8,962 nucleotides of DNA, from NCBI GenBank assembly GCA_050248375.1, contig JBFWSL010000168.1, positions 1 to 8,962 of the forward strand, written 5' to 3'. This document shows positions 1-5,686 of this stretch, one piece after another (positions within the stretch are counted from its first letter, which is position 1; the number at the start of each line of letters is the position of its first letter). The notes under the pieces were generated by a model that saw only the letters and a program-made list of their open reading frames with translations, had not been told where the DNA came from and did no database searches. The translations under genes and the position numbers were made by a program. This DNA is from JAYZVT01 sp050248375. Lineage in GTDB: Bacteria; Pseudomonadota; Alphaproteobacteria; Rhizobiales; Methyloligellaceae.

Positions 1-1123
1 CCTCGTCGGCGGCGCCGTTGACCAGCGAGGAATTGCTGGTGATCTGCGAGCCGATCTCGGTGATGGATGAACTGAGCTGCTCGGCGGCGGTGGCGACGCT
101 GTTCACGTTGCTGCTGGCCTCGGTGGAGGAATGGGACACCGAATTGACCTGGGCGCTGGTCTCCTCGGCGATGGCCGACAGGCCGCCGGCGCTGGCGGAG
201 AGCTGCTCGGCGGCGGAGCTGACCAGCGCGACGACGGACTTGACCTCGCTCTCGAAGCGCGAGGCGAGTTCCTCAAGCTCGCGCTTGCGCTCGGCGCGGC
301 GCTGCTCCTCGGTCTTCTTGGCCTCGGTCTCGAGCTCGCGGCTGCGGGCAAGGCCGTCGCGGAAGACGAGCAGGGCCTTCGACACGGCGCCGATCTCGTC
401 GCCGCGACCGGTATGGCCGATCTCGCTCTCGAGGTGGCCGTCGGCAAGCGCGCGGGTGGTCTCGGCCAGCTCGCGCATGGGCCTGGAGATCATGCGGTAG
501 CCGAGCCAGGCAAACAGAAGTGTGAGCGCCAGGCTGACGGCGCCGGATGCGATGGCGACCGACAGCAGAGTGGCCATGTTCGCGTTCTGGATTTCCTCGG
601 CCTCGGCGATGCGGCCGAGCAGGGCCATGCGCATGCCGTTGAGAGCGGCTTCCGCGCCGTCGATGGCCTTCTGCGGCTCGCCGGTGCTCTCGATGGCGCG
701 CGCGAGATCGACGGTAAGCGGATCGCGCATCAGTTTGACCTGGCGCTCGGCGAAATCGGTCTGCCACTTCAGGAAAGCCGCCTCCAGGGCGGAGGCCTCG
801 CCCGTGCTCACCACGCCCGATTTCTCCAGGCTGGCAAGGCGCTCGGCACGGACAGGAAGCGACTCCTGGTAGCGGGCCAGCAGGCTGCGGTCGCCGGTGA
901 GCAGGAAGGCGCGCACCGAGCCGGTGGCGATGTCCATGCTGCGCTTGTAGTCGGCGAGGCGCTCCAGCCCGTCCTGCAGCTTCGCCGCGGCCCGGGTGCT
1001 TTCCACGGTGGCGCCGCTGCGCCAGTAGGTGATGGAGGAGGCGAGCGCCGCGGTGATCAGCATGGCGCTGAAGGCGGCTATGATCTTCGCCGTCACGCCG
1101 AAGCGGATGGTGTCTTGCTGCAT
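1..1123 (-). CDS. Methyl-accepting chemotaxis protein, C-terminus cut by window edge
   Basis: Transmembrane chemoreceptor that would relay ligand binding to a CheA/CheW array at the inner membrane. The open frame from the ATG at 1123 runs 374 codons to the left edge without a stop, so the gene is partial here. Visible order: short cytoplasmic N-terminus; TM1 about residues 12-33; helical periplasmic domain about 34-185, resembling a four-helix-bundle or CHASE3-type sensor; TM2 about 187-208; HAMP domain about 209-261 (starts ISRPMREL, ends with the DEIGAVSKALLVFRDGL-type segment); charged coiled-coil linker about 258-292; then the start of the signalling domain, with the AEQLSAS and AEETSAQV heptad pattern typical of alphaproteobacterial receptors. 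The conserved hairpin tip that contacts CheA/CheW lies outside the window. It starts 37 bases after the stop of the upstream Cache-domain gene and is probably co-transcribed with it. The ribosome binding site is weak (GGA about 9 bases upstream), which fits translation within an operon. The ligand cannot be predicted. Confidence 0.93.
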   Translation of the reverse strand, partial: MQQDTIRFGVTAKIIAAFSAMLITAALASSITYWRSGATVESTRAAAKLQDGLERLADYKRSMDIATGSVRAFLLTGDRSLLARYQESLPVRAERLASLEKSGVVSTGEASALEAAFLKWQTDFAERQVKLMRDPLTVDLARAIESTGEPQKAIDGAEAALNGMRMALLGRIAEAEEIQNANMATLLSVAIASGAVSLALTLLFAWLGYRMISRPMRELAETTRALADGHLESEIGHTGRGDEIGAVSKALLVFRDGLARSRELETEAKKTEEQRRAERKRELEELASRFESEVKSVVALVSSAAEQLSASAGGLSAIAEETSAQVNSVSHSSTEASSNVNSVATAAEQLSSSITEIGSQITSNSSLVNGAADE

Positions 1124-1160
1124 GGTCGTGTGTCCGGGTTGTGCTGCGGGCGAGGTCACG

Positions 1161-1817
1161 TCAGGATCCCAGGCGCCGTTTGAGCTCGGTGAGGTTGATT
1201 TCGAAGACGGCGGCGCCGATCGGGCCATCGCCCGTCGTGTCGGCGATGGTCATGTTGACCTGCGCGCGCCAGGTCCTGGTGTCGTCGTTCCATTCCGGAT
1301 CGTCGATGAAGACCGCATCCTTGCCGACGAGGAAGGTCTTCTTGTACTTCGCCTCGTCGCCCTGCCAGTAGTCCGAGGTGATGCTGCTCTGGCCGACGTT
1401 GAGACCCTTGTTGTCCATGATGAAGATCTCGGAATAGAGCCCGGACGAACGGGCCTGCATGCGCAGCAGGTACACCGAGAGCGGATTGGACAGGGTGGCG
1501 GAGATCAGGGGCTTGTCCTCGGCCTTGCGCTCGGAGACCCACTGCTTGTCGAGGGCCTCGATCTCGGCCTGCTGGATGTCCTGATGCCTGGCGTTCTGGG
1601 CCCGCACGGTGATCTGGACGATCTCGTGCTTCACCACCTCGCGAAGCTCGTTCACGAATTGCGGGGAGATCAGCTCGGCCGGCTTCATGTCGCCGGGAAC
1701 CGGCGGGCCCTTCTTCTCGGCAGCCATGGTCGCGCCGCAGATCAGGAAGCCGGAAAAAGCAAAGCCAAGAGTGGCGGCGGTGAATGAAAACCGCCGGAAA
1801 CCGCTAAAAGTTGTCAC
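1161..1817 (-). CDS. Exported single-Cache (PDC) sensor-domain protein, GTG start
   Basis: A 218-residue protein that looks like a free-standing periplasmic PDC/Cache ligand-sensing domain, without any kinase or methyl-acceptor module of its own. Start choice: GGAGG at 1824-1828 lies 6 bases before the GTG at 1817. The ATG at 1871 would add 18 residues ahead of the signal peptide and lacks that site. From the GTG, residues 1-10 are basic (VTTFSGFRRF), 11-28 hydrophobic, with likely signal peptidase I cleavage near residue 32-33 before AEKK. There is no proper lipobox before Cys27. The mature part has a long helix (about 52-100) followed by the Cache-like core, with IFIMDNKGLNVGQ (131-143) and SDYWQGDEAKYKKTF (148-162), the pattern I know from PDC sensor proteins. 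The C-terminal strand GAAVFEINLTELKRRL closes the fold. It lies directly upstream of the chemoreceptor on the same strand, suggesting it binds a solute and feeds that receptor; this partnership is inferred. Family assignment is from memory of the pattern. Confidence 0.85.
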   Translation of the reverse strand: MTTFSGFRRFSFTAATLGFAFSGFLICGATMAAEKKGPPVPGDMKPAELISPQFVNELREVVKHEIVQITVRAQNARHQDIQQAEIEALDKQWVSERKAEDKPLISATLSNPLSVYLLRMQARSSGLYSEIFIMDNKGLNVGQSSITSDYWQGDEAKYKKTFLVGKDAVFIDDPEWNDDTRTWRAQVNMTIADTTGDGPIGAAVFEINLTELKRRLGS

Positions 1818-1823
1818 AAAACC

Positions 1824-1828
1824 CCTCC
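1824..1828 (-). promoter_or_regulatory. Ribosome binding site deciding the GTG start of the PDC sensor gene
   Basis: GGAGG on the minus strand, six bases before the GTG at 1817. It is the strongest Shine-Dalgarno match near this gene and places the start immediately before a good signal peptide. Confidence 0.8.
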
Positions 1829-1832
1829 AGAA

Positions 1833-1852
1833 CCGGAAGTATCGATTTCCGG
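1833..1852. repeat. Inverted repeat CCGGAA-N8-TTCCGG in the leader of the PDC sensor gene
   Basis: Perfect 6-base arms (1833-1838 and 1847-1852) around an 8-base AT-rich spacer, GTATCGAT. It lies between the promoter candidate (1871-1897) and the ribosome binding site of the minus-strand gene. It could be an operator for a dimeric regulator or a leader hairpin. The symmetry is plain; the function is inferred. Confidence 0.5.
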
Positions 1853-1870
1853 TATTCTGTCGATATCGCA

Positions 1871-1897
1871 TTAATAGGCGGTGAAACCTTTTGTTTA
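1871..1897 (-). promoter_or_regulatory. Candidate sigma-28 (FliA)-type promoter for the PDC sensor-chemoreceptor pair
   Basis: Read on the minus strand, TAAA (1897-1894) is followed after 14 bases by GCCTATTA (1879-1872). The flagellar/chemotaxis sigma-28 consensus is TAAA-N15-GCCGATAA, so the -10 element matches at 6 of 8 positions and the spacing is one base short. It lies about 54 bases upstream of the GTG start, a normal leader length, and drives chemotaxis genes, the expected target class. Some alphaproteobacterial lineages lack FliA, so an ordinary housekeeping promoter using TATTAA as the -10 is an alternative. Confidence 0.35.
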
Positions 1898-1912
1898 CCT
1901 AGGGTTGTATTT

Positions 1913-1928
1913 CCGGGAATCCGGGAAT
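1913..1928. repeat. Tandem direct repeat CCGGGAAT x2 upstream of the mutase gene
   Basis: Two adjacent perfect copies of CCGGGAAT (1913-1920 and 1921-1928), preceded by TT. They lie in the divergent control region about 155 bases before the mutase start. They may be regulator half-sites or a chance tandem duplication. Confidence 0.4.
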
Positions 1929-1969
1929 GGTCTTCCCGCAATGCGTGCAGGATGCGCCGCTCCGCCCTC

Positions 1970-2016
1970 TTGCTGCAATGCAACCGGTCCCTACCAATTT
2001 CGTGTTGCGGCGCAAC
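1970..2016. promoter_or_regulatory. Cluster of TTGC/GCAA half-sites, possible operator of the mutase gene
   Basis: TTGC at 1970 with GCAA at 1975 and 1980, then a perfect inverted repeat GTTGC-GGC-GCAAC at 2004-2016. The ScfR/PccR family of regulators of short-chain acyl-CoA metabolism in Alphaproteobacteria is known to bind inverted TTTGCAA-type sites, and ethylmalonyl-CoA mutase belongs to that metabolic area. The match here is to the TTGC/GCAA core only, so this is a candidate operator; the 2004-2016 element could instead be a small RNA hairpin. I see no B12-riboswitch box in the leader. Confidence 0.3.
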
Positions 2017-2073
2017 GCAGGCCGGGCTTTGATGCTCCGGGCCACCGGTTTCCGCCATTTCCGGCCCGCCGAC

Positions 2074-2077
2074 GAGG
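2074..2077 (+). promoter_or_regulatory. Ribosome binding site deciding the ATG start of the mutase gene
   Basis: GAGG five bases before the ATG at 2083. The reading frame stays open upstream to another ATG at 1927, but that one has no comparable site and the extra 52 residues do not resemble the family. This site therefore settles the start. Confidence 0.7.
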
Positions 2078-2082
2078 ATCGC

Positions 2083-4068
2083 ATGCCCGACAAGACCACC
2101 GCCCGGGACAAGCCCTGGCTGATTCGCACCTATTCGGGCCACTCCACGGCCGCGGCGTCCAATGCCCTCTACCGCAAGAACCTGACGGCGGGGCAGACCG
2201 GCCTGTCGGTCGCCTTCGACCTGCCGACCCAGACCGGCTACGACGCCGACCATATCCTGGCGCGCGGCGAGGTGGGCAAGGTCGGCGTGCCGGTCTCCCA
2301 TCTGGGTGACATGCGGACCCTGTTCGAAGGCATCCCGCTGGAGGAGATGAACACCTCCATGACCATCAACGCGACCGCTCCCTGGCTGCTGGCGCTCTAT
2401 ATCGCCGCCGCGCAGGAGCAGGGCGCGGATACGCGCAGGCTCTCCGGCACGGTGCAGAACGACATCATCAAGGAGTATCTGTCGCGCGGCACCTATGTCT
2501 TCCCGCCGGAGCCGAGCCTCAGGCTGATCAAGGACGTGATCGTCTATACCTGCGCCAACGCGCCGAAGTGGAACCCGACCAACGTCTGCTCCTACCACCT
2601 GCAGGAAGCGGGAGCGACGCCGGTGCAGGAACTTGCCTTCGCGCTGGCCACGGCCATCGCCGTGCTCGACACGGTGAAGGCGAGCGGCGAGGTTCCCGAG
2701 GCGGAGTTCCCGGCGGTGGTGGCGCGCATCTCCTTCTTCGTCAACGCGGGCCTGCGCTTCATCACCGAGATGTGCAAGATGCGCGCCTTCGCCGAGCTGT
2801 GGGACGAGATCTGCGAGCAGCGCTACGGCGTGAGCGATCCCAGGCTCAGGCGCTTCCGCTATGGCGTGCAGGTCAATTCGCTGGGGCTCACCGAGCAGCA
2901 ACCGGAGAACAATGTCTACCGCATCCTGCTGGAGATGCTTGCGGTGGTGCTGTCGAAGAAGGCGCGTGCCCGCGCGGTGCAGCTTCCGGCATGGAACGAG
3001 GCGCTGGGGCTGCCGCGCCCGTGGGACCAGCAATGGTCGATCCGCATGCAGCAGATCGTCGCCTACGAGACGGACCTGCTGGATTATGGCGACATCTTCG
3101 ACGGCTCGAGGGAGATCGAGGCGAAGGTCGCGGCGCTGAAACAGGAGGCGCGCGAGGAACTGAGGAAGGTCGAGGCTCTCGGCGGCGCGGTCGGCGCCAT
3201 AGACTACATGAAGACGGAATTGGTGCGCGCCAATACGCGCCGGCTCAAGACCATCGAGTCCGGCGAGCAGGTGGTGGTCGGCGTCAACCGCTGGACCGAG
3301 AGCGAGCCGTCGCCGCTCTCGGGCGAGGCGGGGAGCATCCTTACCGTCCCCGAGACGGTGGAGCTGGAACAGATCGCCAATCTGAAGGCCTGGCGCGCCA
3401 GGCGCGATGCGGAAGCAGTGAGGTCCGCTCTCGCCGATCTGGAGGCTGCCGCGCGGGACGGCAGCAACATCATGGAGCCTTCCATCGCCTGCGCCAGGGC
3501 TGGCGTTACAACGGGCGAGTGGGGCGAGACGCTGCGCGGCGTGTTCGGCCAGTACCGGGCGCCGACCGGCGTCAGCGTCACCGCGGCGGAAGCGGAAGCG
3601 TCGCTGAGGGATTTGCAGGAACAAGTGCGCGCCGTCTCTGGCAAGCTCGGGCGCAGTCTCACCTTCCTGGTCGGCAAGCCCGGCCTCGACGGACATTCCA
3701 ACGGCGCGGAGCAGATCGCCGTGCGGGCGCGCGACGCCGGCATGGAGGTGATCTACGACGGCATCCGGCTGACGCCCGCGGAGATCGTCGATGCCGCGGA
3801 ACGCGAGAAAGCCCATGTGATCGGCCTGTCGATCCTGTCGGGATCGCATGTGCCGCTGGTGCGCGATGTCATGTCGCTGCTGCGCGAGCGCGGCCTCAAC
3901 ATGCCGGTGGTGGTCGGCGGCATCATCCCCGCCGCCGACGTGAACATCCTCAAGCAGGTGGGAGTGGCGCGCGTCTATACGCCCAAGGACTTCCAGATCA
4001 ACGCCATCATGGGCGACATCGTGGAGCTGGCCGGGGAGCGGGTGGCGGCAAGAGAAGGGGTCGCCTGA
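2083..4068 (+). CDS. ecm: Ethylmalonyl-CoA mutase, adenosylcobalamin-dependent
   Basis: Also called meaA. Converts (2R)-ethylmalonyl-CoA to (2S)-methylsuccinyl-CoA by radical carbon-skeleton rearrangement in the cytosolic ethylmalonyl-CoA pathway, which regenerates glyoxylate from acetyl-CoA where isocitrate lyase is absent. The 661 residues match the usual length. An N-terminal acyl-CoA-binding barrel domain (about 10-490) contains PWLIRTYSGHSTAAASN (11-27), GQTGLSVAFDLPTQTGYD (37-54), TSMTINATAPWLLALY (91-106) and NSLGLTEQQPENNVYR (265-280). The FDLPTQTGYD form is what I expect of ethylmalonyl-CoA mutase; methylmalonyl-CoA mutases have FDLATHRGYDSD. The C-terminal B12 domain (about 525-655) has the DxHxxG motif at 536-541, with His538 as the expected lower cobalt ligand, then SILSGSH (583-589) and VVVGGIIP (609-616). 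Start ATG 2083 was chosen over 1927 by its GAGG site and family alignment. It is a single gene whose large and small domains are fused. It diverges from the chemotaxis pair and converges on the small Cys-rich gene. Confidence 0.95.
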   Translation: MPDKTTARDKPWLIRTYSGHSTAAASNALYRKNLTAGQTGLSVAFDLPTQTGYDADHILARGEVGKVGVPVSHLGDMRTLFEGIPLEEMNTSMTINATAPWLLALYIAAAQEQGADTRRLSGTVQNDIIKEYLSRGTYVFPPEPSLRLIKDVIVYTCANAPKWNPTNVCSYHLQEAGATPVQELAFALATAIAVLDTVKASGEVPEAEFPAVVARISFFVNAGLRFITEMCKMRAFAELWDEICEQRYGVSDPRLRRFRYGVQVNSLGLTEQQPENNVYRILLEMLAVVLSKKARARAVQLPAWNEALGLPRPWDQQWSIRMQQIVAYETDLLDYGDIFDGSREIEAKVAALKQEAREELRKVEALGGAVGAIDYMKTELVRANTRRLKTIESGEQVVVGVNRWTESEPSPLSGEAGSILTVPETVELEQIANLKAWRARRDAEAVRSALADLEAAARDGSNIMEPSIACARAGVTTGEWGETLRGVFGQYRAPTGVSVTAAEAEASLRDLQEQVRAVSGKLGRSLTFLVGKPGLDGHSNGAEQIAVRARDAGMEVIYDGIRLTPAEIVDAAEREKAHVIGLSILSGSHVPLVRDVMSLLRERGLNMPVVVGGIIPAADVNILKQVGVARVYTPKDFQINAIMGDIVELAGERVAAREGVA

Positions 4069-4078
4069 CGCAGTCTCT

Positions 4079-4151
4079 TCGAAACCCCGGCGCAGGCCGG
4101 GGTCCGGCTGGTGAACTCGTCATGGACCCCGGGCCAAGCCCGGGGTTTCGA
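4079..4151. repeat. Double-hairpin palindromic intergenic repeat, possible bidirectional terminator
   Basis: Two hairpins: ACCCCGGC-GCAG-GCCGGGGT (4084-4103, 8-bp stem) and ACCCCGGGC-CAA-GCCCGGGGT (4126-4146, 9-bp stem). The two are inverted copies of each other, since the left arm (4079-4105) reverse-complemented nearly equals the right arm (4124-4151), including the flanking TCGAAA/TTTCGA. This architecture and the GGACCCCGGGCCAAGCCCGGGG core resemble REP-like repeats scattered between genes in alphaproteobacterial genomes. It sits exactly in the convergent gap between the mutase and the small minus-strand gene, so it can plausibly end both transcripts. There is only a short T-run (GGGGTTTCG) and no long U-tract. 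The rest of 4069-4182 shows nothing recognisable. Confidence 0.75.
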
Positions 4152-4182
4152 GCCTTGCAGTGCCGCTTCGCAGTGGCGGGAC

Positions 4183-4416
4183 TCAGATCCGGTCCTTGAG
4201 GCCGGAGACGCCGTCGGCCTCCGCGCAGTGGTCGCAGCAATAGAACCTGCCGTTGGCTTCCAGCCCGTGGCCGATGATGCGGCACTCGCAATGGCTGCAC
4301 TTGGGCGCCATGGCCTGAATGGCGCATTCGAAGCTGTCGAAGGTCATGGTCTTCCCGCTCCGGGTGACTTCGAAGCTCTTGTCGTAGTCGTTGCCGCACA
4401 CGGCGCATTTGCCCAT
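4183..4416 (-). CDS. Small nine-cysteine metal-binding protein, metallothionein/zinc-ribbon-like
   Basis: A 77-residue cytosolic protein with no signal peptide. GGGAG (4424-4428) lies 7 bases before the ATG at 4416 and fixes the start. Cysteines fall at 4, 7, 31, 40, 43, 45, 60, 61 and 64, with histidines at 42, 50 and 63. The pairs CAVC (4-7), CSHCEC (40-45) and CCDHC (60-64) form zinc-knuckle-like clusters. The N-terminal part (KCAVCGNDYDKSFEV, then FDSFECAIQ) resembles small alphaproteobacterial proteins usually annotated as zinc-ribbon or prokaryotic metallothionein-like. The C-terminal CHCRIIGHG...YCCDHC segment is the part most like bacterial metallothionein. It very likely binds zinc or another soft metal; whether it stores metal or is a structural zinc protein cannot be told. 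It diverges from the methyltransferase gene across a 102-base gap and converges on the mutase. An open frame continues upstream of this ATG but only antisense to the methyltransferase, so it is not used. Confidence 0.85.
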   Translation of the reverse strand: MGKCAVCGNDYDKSFEVTRSGKTMTFDSFECAIQAMAPKCSHCECRIIGHGLEANGRFYCCDHCAEADGVSGLKDRI

Positions 4417-4518
4417 GGCTGATCTCCCTTGGATTTGCTCAATACGGGTAACGGACAGGGACGGGGTTCGTTCCGTGCCGGCTGGGCGCGGAGCGCTCTT
4501 CCGTAATAGACTGGGCCC

Positions 4519-5559
4519 ATGAGCGGACCCCTGGGCATGGCCTCGCAATTCGCCGTACAGGCGGCGCGTTCGGGCCTGTATTTCTCCATCGCGCAGTTGA
4601 GCCAGCGCGTCACCGCGCGCATGGGACTGCCATCGGTATCGGTGAAGCCGTCCAAACCCGTGCCGGGCCTGCGGCCGCTGCTGGAAGACGCGGCCGGACT
4701 GCTGCTGCGCGACGCGCGCAATGTGGGCGAGGGGCTGTACGCGCCGGACCTGGTTCCCGCGCCGTCTGCGGTGGTCCAGGCGTCGCGGCTGATGGAGCTG
4801 ATGCGCGACCTGCCCGCGGCGGCGCAAAGGCGCGCGCGCGGAGACACCCGCGAGGCTGCGGTGGAAGAGGCCGCGCGCGGCAAGCCGGACTACTATCGCC
4901 AGAATTTCCACTACCAGTCGGGCGGCTACCTGACCGAGCAGTCGGCACGGCTCTACGACATGCAGGTGGAACTGCTGTTCTTCGGCGTGGCGGACGCCAT
5001 GCGGCGCACGGCGCTGCCGCATGTGGCGCGCCACATGCGCGGGCGCGACCAGCGCACGATGACGCTGCTGGACGCCGCCTGCGGCACGGGGCGGTTCATC
5101 CGGCAGGTGCTGCGCAACTACCCGCGCCTGAACGTCACCGGCATCGACCTGTCGGGCGCCTATCTCGAGGAGGCGCGGAGGCATGTGGGCGCGCGCAAGT
5201 CGCTGCGGCTGATCGAGGCGAACGCGGAAGCCATGCCCCTGGGCGACGCCAGCCAGGACATGGTGGTCAGCCAGTTCCTGTTCCACGAGCTGCCGGGCGG
5301 GGCGCGGCGCAACGTGGCGGCGGAGTTCGCGCGGGTGCTGAAGCCGGGCGGGCTGCTGGTGGTCATCGACAGCCTGCAATGGGGCGACGAGCCCGGCTAT
5401 GACGGGCTGCTGGAGGTTTTCCCGGCGCGCTTCCACGAGCCCTATTACGAGGAATATCTGGGCGACGATCTGGGGGCGCTGTTCACGGGCGCGGGCCTCG
5501 AGATGGCGCCCGGGGAGCGCGCCTTCCTGTCGAAGGTGGTGGTCGTGCGCAAGCCGTGA
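4519..5559 (+). CDS. Class I SAM-dependent methyltransferase with long N-terminal extension
   Basis: 346 residues. The C-terminal half is a Rossmann-type methyltransferase: motif I LLDAACGTGRF (183-193), acidic ribose-binding Asp210 in TGIDLS, motif II region NAEAMPLGD (234-243), VVSQFLFHELPGG (249-261) and the VLKPGGLLVVIDS strand (273-285). This pattern is close to UbiE/Methyltransf_11-type enzymes acting on small molecules or lipids, but the substrate cannot be read. Residues 1-180 are not part of the catalytic fold. They contain a helical start (ASQFAVQAARSGLYFSIAQL), a proline-rich joint (43-50) and a conserved-looking block PDYYRQNFHYQSGGYLTE (123-140) that I recall from other alphaproteobacterial members of this group. 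The start is uncertain: neither ATG 4519 nor ATG 4537 has a good ribosome binding site. It appears to be a single-gene transcript, divergent from the Cys-rich gene. Confidence 0.9.
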   Translation: MSGPLGMASQFAVQAARSGLYFSIAQLSQRVTARMGLPSVSVKPSKPVPGLRPLLEDAAGLLLRDARNVGEGLYAPDLVPAPSAVVQASRLMELMRDLPAAAQRRARGDTREAAVEEAARGKPDYYRQNFHYQSGGYLTEQSARLYDMQVELLFFGVADAMRRTALPHVARHMRGRDQRTMTLLDAACGTGRFIRQVLRNYPRLNVTGIDLSGAYLEEARRHVGARKSLRLIEANAEAMPLGDASQDMVVSQFLFHELPGGARRNVAAEFARVLKPGGLLVVIDSLQWGDEPGYDGLLEVFPARFHEPYYEEYLGDDLGALFTGAGLEMAPGERAFLSKVVVVRKP

Positions 5560-5600
5560 GGGCGCCGGGGAGGCCCTGCCGCGCCAGGCCGGAAACCCGG

Positions 5601-5651
5601 GCATGATCCTGCCGGAAAAAGCGCTATCCACTTTTCCCGATACTGCTCTAA
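5601..5651. repeat. Diverged copy of a dispersed alphaproteobacterial intergenic repeat
   Basis: The stretch begins GCATGATCC, continues through GGAAAA (5614-5619) and TTTTCC (5632-5637) as inverted arms, and ends with a GATACTGCTCTAA element. I recognise the layout GCATGATC...CCGAAAA...CACTTTTC.GGATCATGCTCTAA as a very common intergenic repeat in Rhizobiales and relatives. This copy is imperfect (GATACTGCTC for GATCATGCTC). It lies between the methyltransferase and PAAR genes. Identification is from memory of the repeat, not from a search. Confidence 0.55.
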
Positions 5652-5686
5652 CCTGAGCCGCCGCTTCGTCAGCACAGGCCCCTATC

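Noticed and set aside
131..1183. A 350-codon plus-strand frame over the chemoreceptor
   Set aside because: The minus-strand frame has TM segments, HAMP and signalling-domain patterns; the plus frame is Gly/Ala/Arg-rich noise from the opposite strand.
1818..2082. Possible cobalamin riboswitch before the B12-dependent mutase
   Set aside because: I looked for the conserved B12 box and its surrounding helices in the 265-base leader and saw none. Only short hairpins and repeats are present.
1804..3849. A 681-codon open frame antisense to the mutase gene
   Set aside because: It mirrors the mutase codons: high GC at third positions suppresses stops on the opposite strand. Its product is a low-complexity Arg/His/Leu/Gly mixture with no family motif, and the sense frame is a clear enzyme.
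2568..4199. A 543-codon plus-strand frame overlapping the mutase in another phase
   Set aside because: Its Arg/Gly/Ala-rich composition is typical of a frame-shifted reading of GC-rich coding DNA, and it overlaps a well-supported enzyme.
4417..4518. Promoters in the divergent gap between the Cys-rich gene and the methyltransferase
   Set aside because: There must be start signals here, and TAATAG near 4505 and TATTGA on the other strand are weak -10 candidates. Neither has a convincing partner element, so no site is called.
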